Shown: positions 21,239 through 32,164 of the stretch, piece by piece
How the letters are laid out: each line of letters opens with the position of its first letter
Position numbering within the stretch: position 1 is the stretch's first letter
NCBI GenBank assembly: GCA_949987705.1
Contig: OX465281.1
Span: 192,497,112 to 192,561,111, forward strand
Source: Thereva unica
Taxonomy: Eukaryota > Arthropoda > Insecta > Diptera > Therevidae
Length of the DNA stretch: 64,000 nucleotides
Reading direction: 5' to 3'
The notes under the pieces: generated by a model
Database searches by the model: none
The model's input: the letters and a program-made list of their open reading frames with translations, nothing else
Told to the model about the DNA's origin: nothing
Program-made: the position numbers and the translations under genes

Positions 21239-22186
21239 CAGGGCCGGCGCTTGGGTTTTTGCGCCCGGTGCACTATGCCATATTGTGCCCCAGTGAAGGA
21301 CAACGGAAAAAGACACAATACCTTGCTGAAAAGGGTAACTAATTTTCATAGTTTGCGCAATATTTAAAATTGCACCATAATAATGCGTATAACATAAAAA
21401 AAGAATACATAGGTAGGAAGTTTCACATGGGTGAACATCCAACCAACAAAATTCTTCTGGAAATGTCGTTTGCGGAGAAGAGAGTAGGCAAGTACGATGG
21501 GCGGGCAAATTTTCTAAACCGCTGAATTCTTTCACGGAATTTTTGAATCAACTTTTTGACAGATGTGTAGCTGTTGTTGTTTTGTGTCTCCCTAGGAAAA
21601 GAAAACAAAAGAAATAGCATAATGCGATTCTTCATCGATTTTCAAAAGGGAAATGACCATTACAGTCAATTTTTGTTGGTTGGCCCGTGCAAAACAAAAC
21701 ATATTAATTTGTTAGACAGTAATACCCCGGCGCAAGTTCTGGCAAATTAGTGTACTGAGCTTCAATTTTTGCCTGAGTTCCCATACATACATGAAATTGA
21801 GATTGAATGTAAAAGGTCGCTCAAAAGAGAGTAATCAACTGGAATAATGGTATATCATTCCAGGGAGCTTTTGCTATTCCACAGTGCTCCAAATAAGAGA
21901 TTTTCGTTTCGCTTGAGAGATTATTTCCTGAATTTCTCGAATCTTGAAGCAAAAATCTCTGGAAACTGCACGAGGAGAAGTGAAATTTCCACGTTTTTTC
22001 TTGTATGAGAAAGTACATGGACAAAAATTGGATAAATTTGTGTTATTTCACCTGTAAGACCTCTTTTCAATTTTTTAAAAATCTTAATTTAAATTTTTTT
22101 TTTAAATCTTAATTTCTGAAATTGCGTCCAGACAATTCGCGCCTGGTGCAAGTGCGCCATTCGCACCTACGAAAGCGCCGCCCCCG
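21239..22186. mobile_element. Possible hAT-type non-autonomous element
   Basis: Left end cagggccggcgcttggg followed by gcgcccggtgca; right part gcgcctggtgca...gaaagcgccgcccccg is a rough inverted counterpart. Flanking 8-mers acagtcag (21231-21238) and ccagttag (22187-22194) agree at 6 of 8 positions, compatible with an old hAT duplication. The interior has no transposase. Ends are too diverged for certainty. Confidence 0.45.
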
Positions 22187-22227
22187 CCAGTTAGGCTTGT
22201 TTGCTCAAGTACCAAAAGTACCAAATA

Positions 22228-22331
22228 CCAAAAGTCTTGCAGTGATGAGCAAAAAGTCTTGCAGAAAATCTTGCAGTCTTGTCTTGGTCTTGCTAAACAA
22301 GACATTTTGCTCATCACTGCAAAACTTTTGG
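22228..22331. mobile_element. Short foldback element (~104 bp)
   Basis: Inverted ends ccaaaagtcttgcagtgatg and cactgcaaaacttttgg enclose a core rich in cttgcagtcttg repeats; the shared word agtgatgagcaaaa also opens a similar short structure at 61083. It interrupts or abuts the 3' end of the LINE fragment to its right. Confidence 0.55.
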
Positions 22332-23222
22332 CACTTAGTGATCCTGGCCTCTCGCAACTGTTCTCTCCATTGGTCCCGATTCTGAGACGATGTCATCCAG
22401 TATACGCCATCCTTCCAGCGAAGGTTTGGTCTCCCTCGTTGTCGCACCCCTTAGGTCTGATCGCATAGAACTTTCCGAGTAGGCTCATCTTCACTCATGC
22501 GAGCTAGATGCCCTGCCCACCGGAGCCTACCGAGCCTTATTTTCTTCACAACATCTATGTAGCGATAGCGCTCGTAGATGTAGTCATTGTAGAGTCTCCG
22601 GAATCGTCCTTCCTCACATACGGGGCCAACAATCCTCCAAAGTATTTTCCTCTCGAACACGGCTAAGAGGTTTGAGTGCTTTTCGCTAGCCACCCACGTT
22701 TCGGATGCATATATGAGAACCGGTAAGACCATCGTCTTATAAAGTAGTCTTGACAAACTATAGTAGGCTTTGTTGGATTTTGGCAGTCGTGCGCGTATTT
22801 CTGGTTCCATGTTATTGTCGGCTGCTACTATTGACCCAAGGTAGGTAAATGATTTTACCACGTCAAACTCGTGTTCAGGCCGTATCAGATCAAATTGAGC
22901 AGCGACAGCAGCAGCGGAAGAGGCAGCATGCTGCTTCTGGTATCAGATTCGTTGTAGCAGCAGCAGGCAGCGCCGGTTGTAAGCGTGGTAAGCGTCTTAA
23001 ATAAAAAACTGAAATGTCAAAAAACGCTGCCTTGATGGGCAGCAAAATTAGGATTAGGAATGAAAATGCAGCGGCAGCATTCAGTGCTGCTTCTGTGGTC
23101 ATGTGACCCGCTCTGACCAATAGAAACAGTTTGCTGCTGATATTTTTGTTGCGCTGCTTTGGATCTGATACAGCCTTTCCTCTACCTTGATTGTGGGACC
23201 AATGTTAGATGTTCTTATAGAC
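22332..23222 (-). pseudogene. RTE-type LINE, C-terminal part
   Basis: Minus strand, from ~23222 down: RTSNIGPTIKVEE, (interruption), HEFDVVKSFTYLGSIVAADN, LYKTMVLPVLIYASETW, FERKILWRIVGP, RLGRLRWAGHLARM, RGRPNLRWKDGVYW, RDQWREQLREA. These are the thumb and C-terminal hallmarks of RTE-type polymerases. Two interruptions exist: a 300-bp element between E and H (22877-23176) and a frameshift near 22450. Probably the 3' portion of the same LINE copy whose 5' part lies at 25520-28560. Confidence 0.8.
22877..23176. mobile_element. 300-bp inverted-repeat element inside the LINE
   Basis: Ends aggccgtatcagatc (22877) and gatctgatacagcct (to 23176) are inverted repeats. TTC on each side (22874-22876, 23177-23179) is a 3-bp target duplication: removing the element and one TTC restores an uninterrupted LINE frame reading KVEEHEFDVV. 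The interior is rich in GCAGCAGC trinucleotides, giving a false poly-Ala open frame. Confidence 0.8.
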
Positions 23223-23254
23223 GAGGCCATCATGTATAGCCTTTTTCAAACGTC

Positions 23255-23460
23255 GTGACATTCCGCTCATCTACCCCAGCAAAGCTCTTAAAAATATTTA
23301 ATAGCTCGGCGAAGCTTCTTTTAACTCCTCCTATCAAATCACTTGCTGCCATTTAATTATGTCACGATTGCGTATTGCTAGAGGGAAATGCGTTTTTCTG
23401 GGACTTCAATGATTATTTAAAAAATTTACAAATTATGAATGAAAAACGCCCCTTTTCATA
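23255..23460 (+). repeat. Dispersed repeat, copy 1
   Basis: Matches the reverse complement of 29105-29310: shared words include caaagctcttaaaaat, ctcctatcaaatcactt, gcgtattgctagagg and aaaaaatttacaaatt. Moderately diverged, non-coding. Function unknown. Confidence 0.65.
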
Positions 23461-24186
23461 TATTTTTTTATTTTAAGGTTTTTGTATTAGACATTTGCTA
23501 AAGAAATAATAGCAATTCCTACTAAAAAATTACGATATTTGTGTTTTTATCACTTTGATTTCTAGATTGTTGACTTTTTCCGCCAGTTGCATGCGCGCTT
23601 CTGCCTGGAGAGGTTGTGTTGCTTGCGACTGCGGAGAACTCTCATTTTATAAATGAAAAAGCTCATGAATTCAAAAGAAATTTTTTCAGCATTTTTGACA
23701 TGAATATGTCTTATCCCTGGGGTCTATTTAAAAGAATGTGCGGAACAAAAATCGTTCCCATGACTCATTACTGACTTTGGGGGCTGATTTGGGATCTAGT
23801 CTAGGTATATAGAAGAGGGGGTAGCAGTGGGCCTAACTAAGGCTGACACTAATGAGTCATTAACGATGACTCACTCTATGGCATGATATTGGCTGCGCCT
23901 GCGCGGTAATTATGCGCAAATGTATGCACGTGGTCTCAGAAACACGTGCATTGTCGAAAAACGTCTCAAATCATCAGCATTTATTTAGAATAAAGTTGTG
24001 TGATGTGGATTTGTTGATCGTTGTTGTATGTTTGTATGTATGTATATGTTTGTATGTCTGTATAGGTCTGTATGTACATAAAACCATTTAAATCGTTCGT
24101 TTCATTTATTATATAAGACATTTTCATGTCCACTGTGCCATCGAGAAGCCATCGCACTTTCTTTAAAGTTTTTTTTTAAATTATTA
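23461..24186. other. No recognisable gene
   Basis: Non-coding. Contains a (GTAT)n/(GTCT)n microsatellite at ~24025-24075 and the word gatgactca/gagtcat repeated around 23755-23880. Confidence 0.4.
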
Positions 24187-25215
24187 ATTTCCCAGTATAG
24201 GAAGTTATTGTAATCGGTCCGAAAATCGAAATCGAAAATTTCAACGTATTTTCATCTTTCAAGGTCCCAGGAGCATTTTAAGCAAAAAATTGGGAGGAAG
24301 TATGTGTGTGTGTGTATGTGCGTACGGATGTGGTCATTTTTTCCTGCACGATATCGCGCGAACCAAAACTGATATCGACTTCGTTGAGGTGTTGTTCGAA
24401 GCGTATTAACCGAAATATGATCTGAAAAGATTTTCATGAAATTCGGTCCAGCCGTTTTTTTGTTTAAGCGACGTAAGTGATTTTTGTACCTGAACAATAT
24501 CTCCCGAATCACGAAAGATATTGAATTACTTGAGGTGCCGTTCAAAGCGTATTGGCGACAATATAATCTGAAAATTTTTTTATAATATTCGGTCCAGCGG
24601 TTTTTTGGTTTAAATGACTTAAGTGATTTTTGTACCTGCACGATGTCGCACTAACTATAAAAGATATCGACTTAGTTGACGTGCCGTTCGAAGAGTATTA
24701 ACCAAAATATGATCTGAAAAGATTTTCATAAAATTCGGTCGAGCCGTTTTTTTGTTTAAGCGGCGTAAGTGATTTTTGTACCTGCACGATATCGCCCGAA
24801 CCACGAAAGATATTGACTTACTTCAGGTGCCGTTCGAAGAGTATCAGCGACAATATAATCTGAAAAGATTATTATGGTCCAGCAGTTTTTTGGTTTAAAT
24901 GACTTAAGTGATTTTTGTGCCTGCACGATACTGCGCGAACTAAAAACTATATCGACTTCATTGAGGTGCCGAAAAACATTAATACATCAATTTTATATAC
25001 ATTTTCGTCATCCTAATCTTGTAAGTGCCCACATTTAGTTTGACATTTTAGCGAAAATATTGATAAACAATTGTGACAAATTCTCGGTATTATACATATA
25101 TTATATATTGCCTATTGTTCATTTATTATTAAAATATCCAATAATAATATTCAACATCCATCATACTAGGAAGTTGATCGTGTGGACCGATAGGGTCGAA
25201 CCCATATCCCAACTA
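24187..25215 (-). mobile_element. Inverted copy of the 4313-5757 element
   Basis: Starts tttcccagtataggaagtta and ends aggaagttgatcgtgtggac..., the reverse of the 4.3-kb copy, with the same gatatcgtgcagg-type ~150-bp units, here about four (24350-24970), and the same (GT)n tract at 24304. The part between ~24975 and 25160 does not match the other copy, so the middle has been rearranged or replaced. Confidence 0.75.
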
Positions 25216-25519
25216 GTTTTATATTTAGCAATGAGGAATATTTCGCATAATTGTAGTAAAATTATGCTTATTATGATGAATATACTGGCTTGGTTGAGCA
25301 GGGGCTTTACATGTATTTAAAAGCTTTGCTCAATATAAAGACATATAAAGACAAGTTACAGGCAATTTATAGGCTCTGCACATTGAAAGATAATTTAACT
25401 TTATTCATTCGGCATACGCGCATCCCTTCTCAAATTATTTTGTTGAGTTTTTTCTGCGTTTGTTGCCGTTTTAACTAAAAAGAGGGGAAATGTTAGAACA
25501 ATATTTATAAAATTTGGCA

Positions 25520-25642
25520 ACGAGGTTCGCAGAACTGCTTTCGTTAATGTGCAGTCCCAGATTTCCTGCCGCTTGCTCAATCTGAGTGAAGGTTTCTTGT
25601 ACAGTTGTTGTTTTTCTTCCAATGATGTCAATGTTGTCTGCG
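25520..25642 (-). pseudogene. RTE-type LINE, polymerase active-site segment
   Basis: Reads (A)YADNIDIIGRKTTTVQETFT then QIEQAAGNLGLHINE, the catalytic YADD block (here YADN) and the GL.INE motif of the reverse transcriptase. It continues directly from LLA at 26404 once the inserted element 25646-26400 is removed. Recognisable similarity ends near 25530. Confidence 0.75.
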
Positions 25643-25645
25643 TAA

Positions 25646-26400
25646 GGCTAAGATCATAGTGAAGCAGAGAGCAAAGCAGCGATGCAAGTGGAGAGCAAGG
25701 CGGCGAAATTAAATAAGTGAAGTCCTGTTAATACGCACATACTGGAGCATACTGCAGCGAGGTTACATAGCTGTTAGAAACGAGCAAAGCGACGAGTTCA
25801 AACAATTTTGATTTCTCTGCTATCATCGCTGTTAAACTAGTTATTTAAAATGGATATAGAGGCATTTCTAAGAAAAGTTTTTGTTAAAAATCCATTATGG
25901 GATTCTAAACATCACAATAGTTTCATATTAGACAAATTGTGCAATGCTGGGGCTGCATTTTTTATGCACTTGTTATATTTTTACTGAAAAATATTTAAAT
26001 ATCAAAAGAGTTTTGAGTAAAACAAACCCCTTACAGAATTTCAATTCATTTCATTCAAGCATTTAGGAAAGTTCCACTTATCGTAAAATTCTTTGGTAAT
26101 TTGGTTAAACATACTCTTTGTGGTAACTTCTATATGAACTGGTATTGATATTTCCCAAATAGCTTCTATTGTTTCTTATATAATTAATGACACAGCACGA
26201 TTCAAAAAGTGAAGCTGATACTTTTAAAGGATGATCCTGTGGATCCTTATAAAATATCCATTATAATTTTGAATACTTTCTGCTCGATTTAAAACGCGTC
26301 ACTATGTGTTAGACACTCTTTTATAAGCGCGACATCCATTCGCCGCTTTTCTCTCCGCTTTCATCGCTGCTTTGCTCTCTGCTTCACTATGTTCTTAGCC
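25646..26400. mobile_element. PIF/Harbinger-type element inserted in the LINE active site
   Basis: Terminal inverted repeats of ~60 bp begin ggctaagatcatagtgaagc at 25646 and end at 26400. TAA is duplicated (25643-25645, 26401-26403). The 755-bp interior is AT-rich and non-coding. It sits between the codons for LLA and YADN of a LINE polymerase; the empty site is recoverable exactly, giving firm boundaries. Confidence 0.9.
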
Positions 26401-26403
26401 TAA

Positions 26404-27930
26404 GCCAGTAATTGCGTAGACTTGTGGAGGATTGTGCCCGTTGATGTCATGCTCGAATCTCTGATAACTTTCTCCAACGCCAAGTTGAAAAGGAGGCAGG
26501 CCAGACCGTCCCCTTGTCGGAGTTCATTATAGATGTTGATTGGTCTGAACAGTGTTCCGAATACCTTTACTTGGCTTGTCACATTAATCATGGTCAACCT
26601 ACATAGTCTTGTCAGTTTGTTGGGGATGCCGAATTCTCTCATGGCTTTGTAGAGCTCGACTGTGGCTATGCTATCGTAGGTGGCTTTTAAGTCATGAAGA
26701 GATGTTGAATTTAGTTTTGAAACTCTAGACATTTTTCCATAGCATGCCTCAAGGTGAAAATCTGATCAGTCGTTAACCTGCCTGGGCTTAAGCCACACTG
26801 GTATTGGCCTATGATGTTATCTGTGTTCTGTTTCGTAGGACAGCGGAAAATATCTTCTACACGGTACTCAACAACGTTATACCGCGATAATTAGTGCACG
26901 CTATGATATCTCATTTTTTATGTACCGAGCATAGGGTGCCCCCATATTTAACTAGCTCCGCTAGGATGCCGTCTGCACCCGAGGTCTTGTTGCTTTTGAC
27001 CCAGCTGATGGCTCTGCTAACTCCTTCTAAGCTTGGTGGCGGCAGCATAGCATTGTCATCAGATATTGGTGGAGCCTCCGAATCCTCGGTTAGCTCGCCA
27101 TTTAGCAATTCATGAAAGTGCTCTTTCCATCGCTCCAAGATGCCTTTAGGATCGGTGATCAGATTCCCTTCTTTGTCCTTGCAGTATGTGCAACGTGGTG
27201 TGAATAGCGTCATACTGCGGACTCTTCGGTAGTGCTCCCACGCCTGGTGCGGCCGTCGCTCTCTGTACTGTTCTAGTTCACAGACCAAATTTTTTCCCAG
27301 GCTTCCTTTTTCGTCTTCGAATCTCTTTTCTTCTTTTCTGAGCTCTTTATAGTTCTCTTCGCGTGCCCGTGTTCTCTGAGACTGCTGCATGGCTCGGTAC
27401 GCAGCATTCTTACGTTCAGTTGCCAGCTTGCATTCATTATCAAACCAATCGTTCCGATCTCTACGACTTCTGTCTAAGAAGGAACCAGCAGTATCAATGA
27501 CAATATTTTTAAGGCGGGTCCAGCTCTCGTCGACGCTCGGCATCTCATCCCCAGGACTTAGGGCGAGTTCTAATGCATGACCGTAGCTGTTTCTGGTCAT
27601 TTCATTGCGTAGTTCAGCTGTGTTTATTCGAGCCTGATCAGCGGATACAAAGCTTTTCAACGTTGTAATGCGCTCTCGGAGCACCATTTCAACAAGATAT
27701 TGATCCGAGTCGAAGTTGGCACCTCGGTACGTTCGTACCGTCATCAGACCCGAAAGGTGGCGGTGGTCTAAAAACACATGGTCTATTTGTTTGCGAGTGG
27801 CCCCATCAGGAGATACCCAGGTGGCTTTATGGATATCTTTACGCGCAAATCTAGTTCTTGCAACGACCCAGTTCTTACTTGCTGCCATCTCTACAACTCG
27901 CTGTCCATATTCATTAGTGTTTTCATGCAA
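26404..27930 (-). pseudogene. RTE-type LINE, endonuclease C-terminus, linker and reverse transcriptase
   Basis: From 27930 down: endonuclease end (TWVSPDGATRKQIDHVFLDH, then NFDSDQYLV), basic coiled linker (RSRRDRNDWFDNECKLATER), RERRPHQAWEHYRRV, ITDPKGILERWKEHFHELLN, KSNKTSGADGILAELVKYGG (start of the polymerase). A frameshift near 26915 leads into the next part, ~26400-26732: TYDSIATVELYKAMREFGIP, NELRQGDGLACLLFNLALEK, TQLLA. Several stops and frameshifts, so inactive. The 339-residue open part starts inside the endonuclease, not at the native start. Confidence 0.85.
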
Positions 27931-28560
27931 GCGGTGGTTGCCGACATATTGCCTGTATATGGGCTCCCGGCCTACTTTGGCGTTCAGATCTCCCAGTATG
28001 ATTTTTACATCATACCTCTGGGGCAGGCATTAAGTTCCCGTTCAACTAATTCGAAGAATTCTTATTTATCATCATGCGTGGACGTTTATGAGGCTGATGT
28101 TCTTAAATTGGGTGCTGCATAGCTTTCGCTTACTGCTTTAAAGTCGGTAATGGTAAGCTTCATTCTTTTGCTGACCATGAAACCTACTCCGAGCACATGG
28201 TGTTTTGTATGACAGCTGTAATAGACGTCATACTCAGGTTTTTCGCAAAACACCATTCCCTGTCCATCTCATCTCCTGAATGGCGTAATGTCAGCTTTAT
28301 ACTTTGACAGGGTATCGGCTAGAAATTCTAGCCGCTAGATGTTGTGTAGCTCGAGCTCTGTAAAGAGTTTGAACCTTCCATGAGAAAATACGTAAATCGT
28401 CCTGCCTTTTTCGTTGCCGTGGTCGTCGTCATTGGTTCCAGTATCCGGGGCATGTTGCTCGTTGCGTAATAATTGTTTTTTACGGGTGAGGTTATTAGCC
28501 TCACGCCAACCTTACTTGGAAGGGACTAGCCCGATCATATTAGCCTTTGATGACTGATAA
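27931..28560 (-). pseudogene. RTE-type LINE, endonuclease N-terminal half, decayed
   Basis: Broken frames give FLADTLSKYKADIT, a degraded Q-E-x-R-W-T-G block (..R.DGQGM), YDVYYSCHTKHHVLGVGFMV and KAVSESYAAPNLR: the N-terminal strands of the apurinic-type endonuclease. Multiple stops and indels. The 5' limit near 28560 is approximate. Confidence 0.65.
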
Positions 28561-29409
28561 CCTCCTCTCTCATTAGATAGTTATAAGTGGCCAACGCTAG
28601 GAGATTATGATCGCACTTCCATCAGTCCAAAATAGGTGCGGCACGTGCATGTTATGCTGCATGTTATTCCCTCTATTCCACTGAGCTCTTGGGGAGGAAA
28701 TGTTTGACCGTCGTGATCAAACGGCAGCCGGTTTATTGAGAATGCTAAATGGAACACACAGCCCTGAAGATAATTGCCTAGAATATTTGTCACATATATT
28801 TTCACCCAGTAAAATTGTTTGAACAGGTGAAATGTTTACTAATTTATTTTTAGAGAGAACTTTTTATTGGTTCAATCCGACGCAAATTGACAGATTTTTC
28901 AGTGGCATTATTGTTTACGGATGAACCAGTTTACAAGAAGGAGAAGGCCTGCATCAACAAACCATAGACTTTAGAGAGGGGGTCACACTTCAACCAGTGA
29001 TATCACTTCTAAACACGGGCGGTTGGGAAACATCATAGCCGCCCGGGAAATAATTTGTCCCCTTTTATTAATTTCCGGATATGGCTAAAACATACATTTA
29101 CAGGGTGTTACGACGTTTTTCATTCAGAATTTGTAAATTTTTTAAATAATTTTTAAAGCGCCAGAAAAATACACCTCCTCTAGCAATACGCTGTCGTGGC
29201 TGATTAAATGAACCAAGTGATTTGATAGGAGGAGCTAAATGAAGTTTTTGTCAAGCTTTTAAGAATTTTTAAGAGCTTTGTACCTATAATGCGCCAAATG
29301 CCACGACTTTGAAAACATCTATACCACAAAATAAACAAAACTTAAAAGTTTGAGAGTTATTTATGGGCAGTTGAAAGAAGACATAAAAACTAAATTTTTT
29401 CCTGATTAA
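28561..29409. other. No gene; contains dispersed repeat copy 2 (minus) at 29105-29310
   Basis: 29105-29310 is the reverse complement of 23255-23460. The rest is non-coding with no recognised domain. Confidence 0.5.
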
Positions 29410-29412
29410 TTA

Positions 29413-29910
29413 CACAGCCACACAAAAAAAATATTTTTTTCTGACCTGGAGGTCGCACTATGTGTACTATATGTTTTTGGGGTCGCTGAATCCGAATCTG
29501 GGGTCGGTTTTACTCCAGCACATCTGGGTTCGGCCATAACCTCAAAATATACCCTCAAATTTGCTATATTTGGTCAAACTGCTAATCGTAGGGCTTTAAA
29601 ACCTTATAATCCTCTATTACAGTAGCTCGATGACCTCTTGCTTAAATAACTACATAACCCATAGTCCCATAACTACATAACCTTATAACCTCTTACCAAC
29701 ATAACCCTTAAACCCAATAACGAAGTTTCTGACGTGGGGGCCTGAAAATGTGTACTATGTGTTTTTGGCGTCGCTGAATCTGAATCCGGGGTCATTTTCA
29801 TTCCAGCACGTCTGGGTTCGTCCATAACCTTAAAATATACCCTTAAATTTGCTGCATTTGTTTAAACTGCTAACCGTATGGCTCTAAAACCTCATAATCA
29901 TATAACACAA
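29413..29910 (+). repeat. Left compound terminal inverted repeat
   Basis: Two tandem units: ~29437-29726 and ~29727-29910 (the second shortened). Unit landmarks: tactatatgtttttggggtc, ataacctcaaaatataccct, tcaaactgctaatcgta, gcttaaataactacataacc. Inverted counterpart at the right end. Confidence 0.85.
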
Positions 29911-30320
29911 TGACGCAATTGTTGTACATTACGTTAATTTACGGTATGTACATATGCAGTCGGAGTGCTGGCATTCCAAGTTTTCTTTCGGTATACCCTT
30001 TCGTGCGTCTGCATCCAGGGCACCTCCTCGTGGTGACGGCGGGCAACGGAGTATGCCCGTTATCCGGCAAAGTCCCTGGATTACGGCTTGCATGCCGTCA
30101 TGGCCGACGCACGTAAGTGCATTAGAATGCAGAGGAATCTCGGAGCCTCAGTATCGGCGGCTGGTCAGGGTGGGAAAGCGGGCCCGCAGGCGTCGTCATC
30201 ATGCGACCGCAGCTCTTCATTGGTTGGTGACTTGGCCACTGTAGAGTCCAATGCTACAAGAAAACGAAGAGCGAAGATCTCGACAGAGCACACTTGTGAA
30301 TCGGAGCACAATGTGTTCTG

Positions 30321-31772
30321 TCATGAAAAGTCATTGATGATCGTATTCGAGAGGTTTACAGGGATATTTTTGGGTTCAATATGGATGAGTCTGGAATTGG
30401 AAGATGGGCCCCAAATATCATCTGTAACTCTTGTCGCAAGATATTTCATAGATGGACTCAGAACAAAAATAGACAGAGCGTCAAGTTTTCCAGACCGGCA
30501 ATTTGGAGTCGTCCTTTAAGTATTGAAGACTGTTTTTACTGCTGCAATATAATAAGAGGGTACAACAGTAAAACCAAAAGCAAAATTGTTTACCATAATG
30601 TTTCATCTGTCAAACCTCCAGTATCTACATCAATAGATGACAAAATAAGCGATAATGCCAATGACATGCGATCATATGAAATCGATGCTAGTAACATCGA
30701 CATCGACGAAGTAATAGATATGGAGGTTGAATCGGAATCTGACGATGTTGTTGAGACAGATAGTGATACGGAGGATGGCACTTATCCTAAGAAACCGCGA
30801 TTGATATCGCAAGTTGTGTTAAATGACCTTGTAAGGGATTTGGGATTACCAAAGGATGGCTCAGAATATCTGGCATCCTTCCTGAAAGAGAGAAATCTAC
30901 TTGAACCAAAAACAAAAGTAACCTTTTACAGAAACAGAGAAATGAAATTTCGGCAATTTTTCACTAAAGATGAAGAACACGCTCTTGTTTACTGTACAAA
31001 TATACAGGGTCTGATCAATGAACTTAAGCCTAGTTGCTATGATCCCAAAGAATGGAGACTTTTCATTGATTCATCTGTGCGAAGTATAAAAGCGGTCTTA
31101 CTACATAACACGAATGTTTATGCTCCTATTCCCGTTGCCCATTCTACCGTTATGCAAGAACAATATGAGAACATGAGAATTCTACTGGAAAAAATAGATT
31201 ACGAAATACATAAATGGCAAATTTGCGGAGATTTCAAGATTTTAACAATTTTACTTGGACAACAGTCAGGATTTACCAAATTCCCATGTTATCTATGCCT
31301 GTGGGATAGTCGTGATCGTGGAAATCATTATGTGAAGAAAAATTGGCCGTCCAGAATATCCCTCACCCCTGGTTCTCGGAATGTTATCCACAAGCCGTTA
31401 GTTGATACAAGCAAAATTTTACTCCCACCCCTTCATATCAAGCTTGGTCTAATGAAACAATTTGTCAAAGCACTCAACAAAGATGGAGACTGCTTCACTT
31501 ATCTCGTAAAAAAATTTCCAAAAATTTCTGATGCAAAGTTGAAAGAAGGTGTTTTTGATGGTCCTCAGATAAGAACGATGTTTCGTGATCCAGCCTTTAC
31601 TGGGACGATGGATGAAAAAGAAAGAAACGCTTGGCTGAGTTTTAAGGAAGTTGCTCAAAATTTTTTGGGTAACAAAAAAAGCCCTCATTACAAAAAATTG
31701 GTTACAGATCTGTATGATCTCAAACTTTGGAAAGCTTGGATGCAACATGAATATGAAAATTCATTTCCTTGA
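30321..31772 (+). CDS. Transposase-like protein, main frame (frameshifted at the end)
   Basis: The frame is open from ~30321 (..VIDDRIREVYRDIFGFNM); Met at 30381 gives 463 residues. N-terminal zinc-binding pattern WAPNIICNSCRKIF...W..PLSIEDCFYC (Cys 15, 18, 51, 54), an acidic stretch (~95-135), VLNDLVRDLGLPKDGSEYLA, WRLFIDSSVRSIKAVLLHN (Asp ~230), WQICGDFKILTILLGQQSGF (Asp ~284), then PCYLCLWDSRDRGNH and LPPLHIKLGLMKQFVKAL. I recognise this as a large, mostly unannotated protein family common in insects and other animals. The two Asp-containing strands followed by a C-x2-C..H insert suggest an RNase H-fold transposase. The last ~15 residues are out of frame: the true continuation is 31715-32019. 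Confidence 0.8.
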
Positions 31773-32019
31773 TTCTCATCTCGACAAATTTCCTGAGAAC
31801 CTCGGGGATTTTAGCGAAGAACAGGGAGAACGATTCCACCAAGATCTCAGTGTCATGGAAACGCGGTATCAGGGTCGATGGGACATAAATATGATGGCAG
31901 ATTTTTGTTGGACTCTGCAAAGAGAATCTAGTAAAAATTCAAAACGGAATCGCAATTCATTGCACAGATCATTTGAAGAAAAAAGAACGCGATACAGTTC
32001 AAAAAAGAAGGGTGATTAA
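31715..32019 (+). CDS. Transposase-like protein, C-terminal part in shifted frame
   Basis: Reads ISNFGKLGCNMNMKIHFLDS then HLDKFPENLGDFSEEQGERF, HQDLSVMETRYQGRWDINMM and ADFCWTLQRES, ending in a basic KRTRYSSKKKGD tail. This is the conserved C-terminus of the same family; the E of GERFHQD is the best candidate for the third catalytic acid. A single-base indel between ~31700 and 31730 separates it from the main frame. The rest is open to the natural stop, so the gene is one mutation from continuous. Confidence 0.8.
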
Positions 32020-32164
32020 ATGAGGTTGTAAGGGACCTTGTAAGGACCTAAATCATAGTACACAAATTCGGACCACCACGTCAGAAATTTTTTTTATCGG
32101 GATCAAGCGTTATAGGGTTATGTTGTAATAGAGTTATGGGGTTATGTAATTATTTAATTAAAAG

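Noticed and set aside
22890..23120. Alanine-rich frame that could pass for a small protein
   Set aside because: It is produced by GCAGC repeats inside the 22877-23176 inverted-repeat element.
26894..28122. Several plus-strand open frames
   Set aside because: They are antisense shadows of the minus-strand LINE endonuclease and linker.
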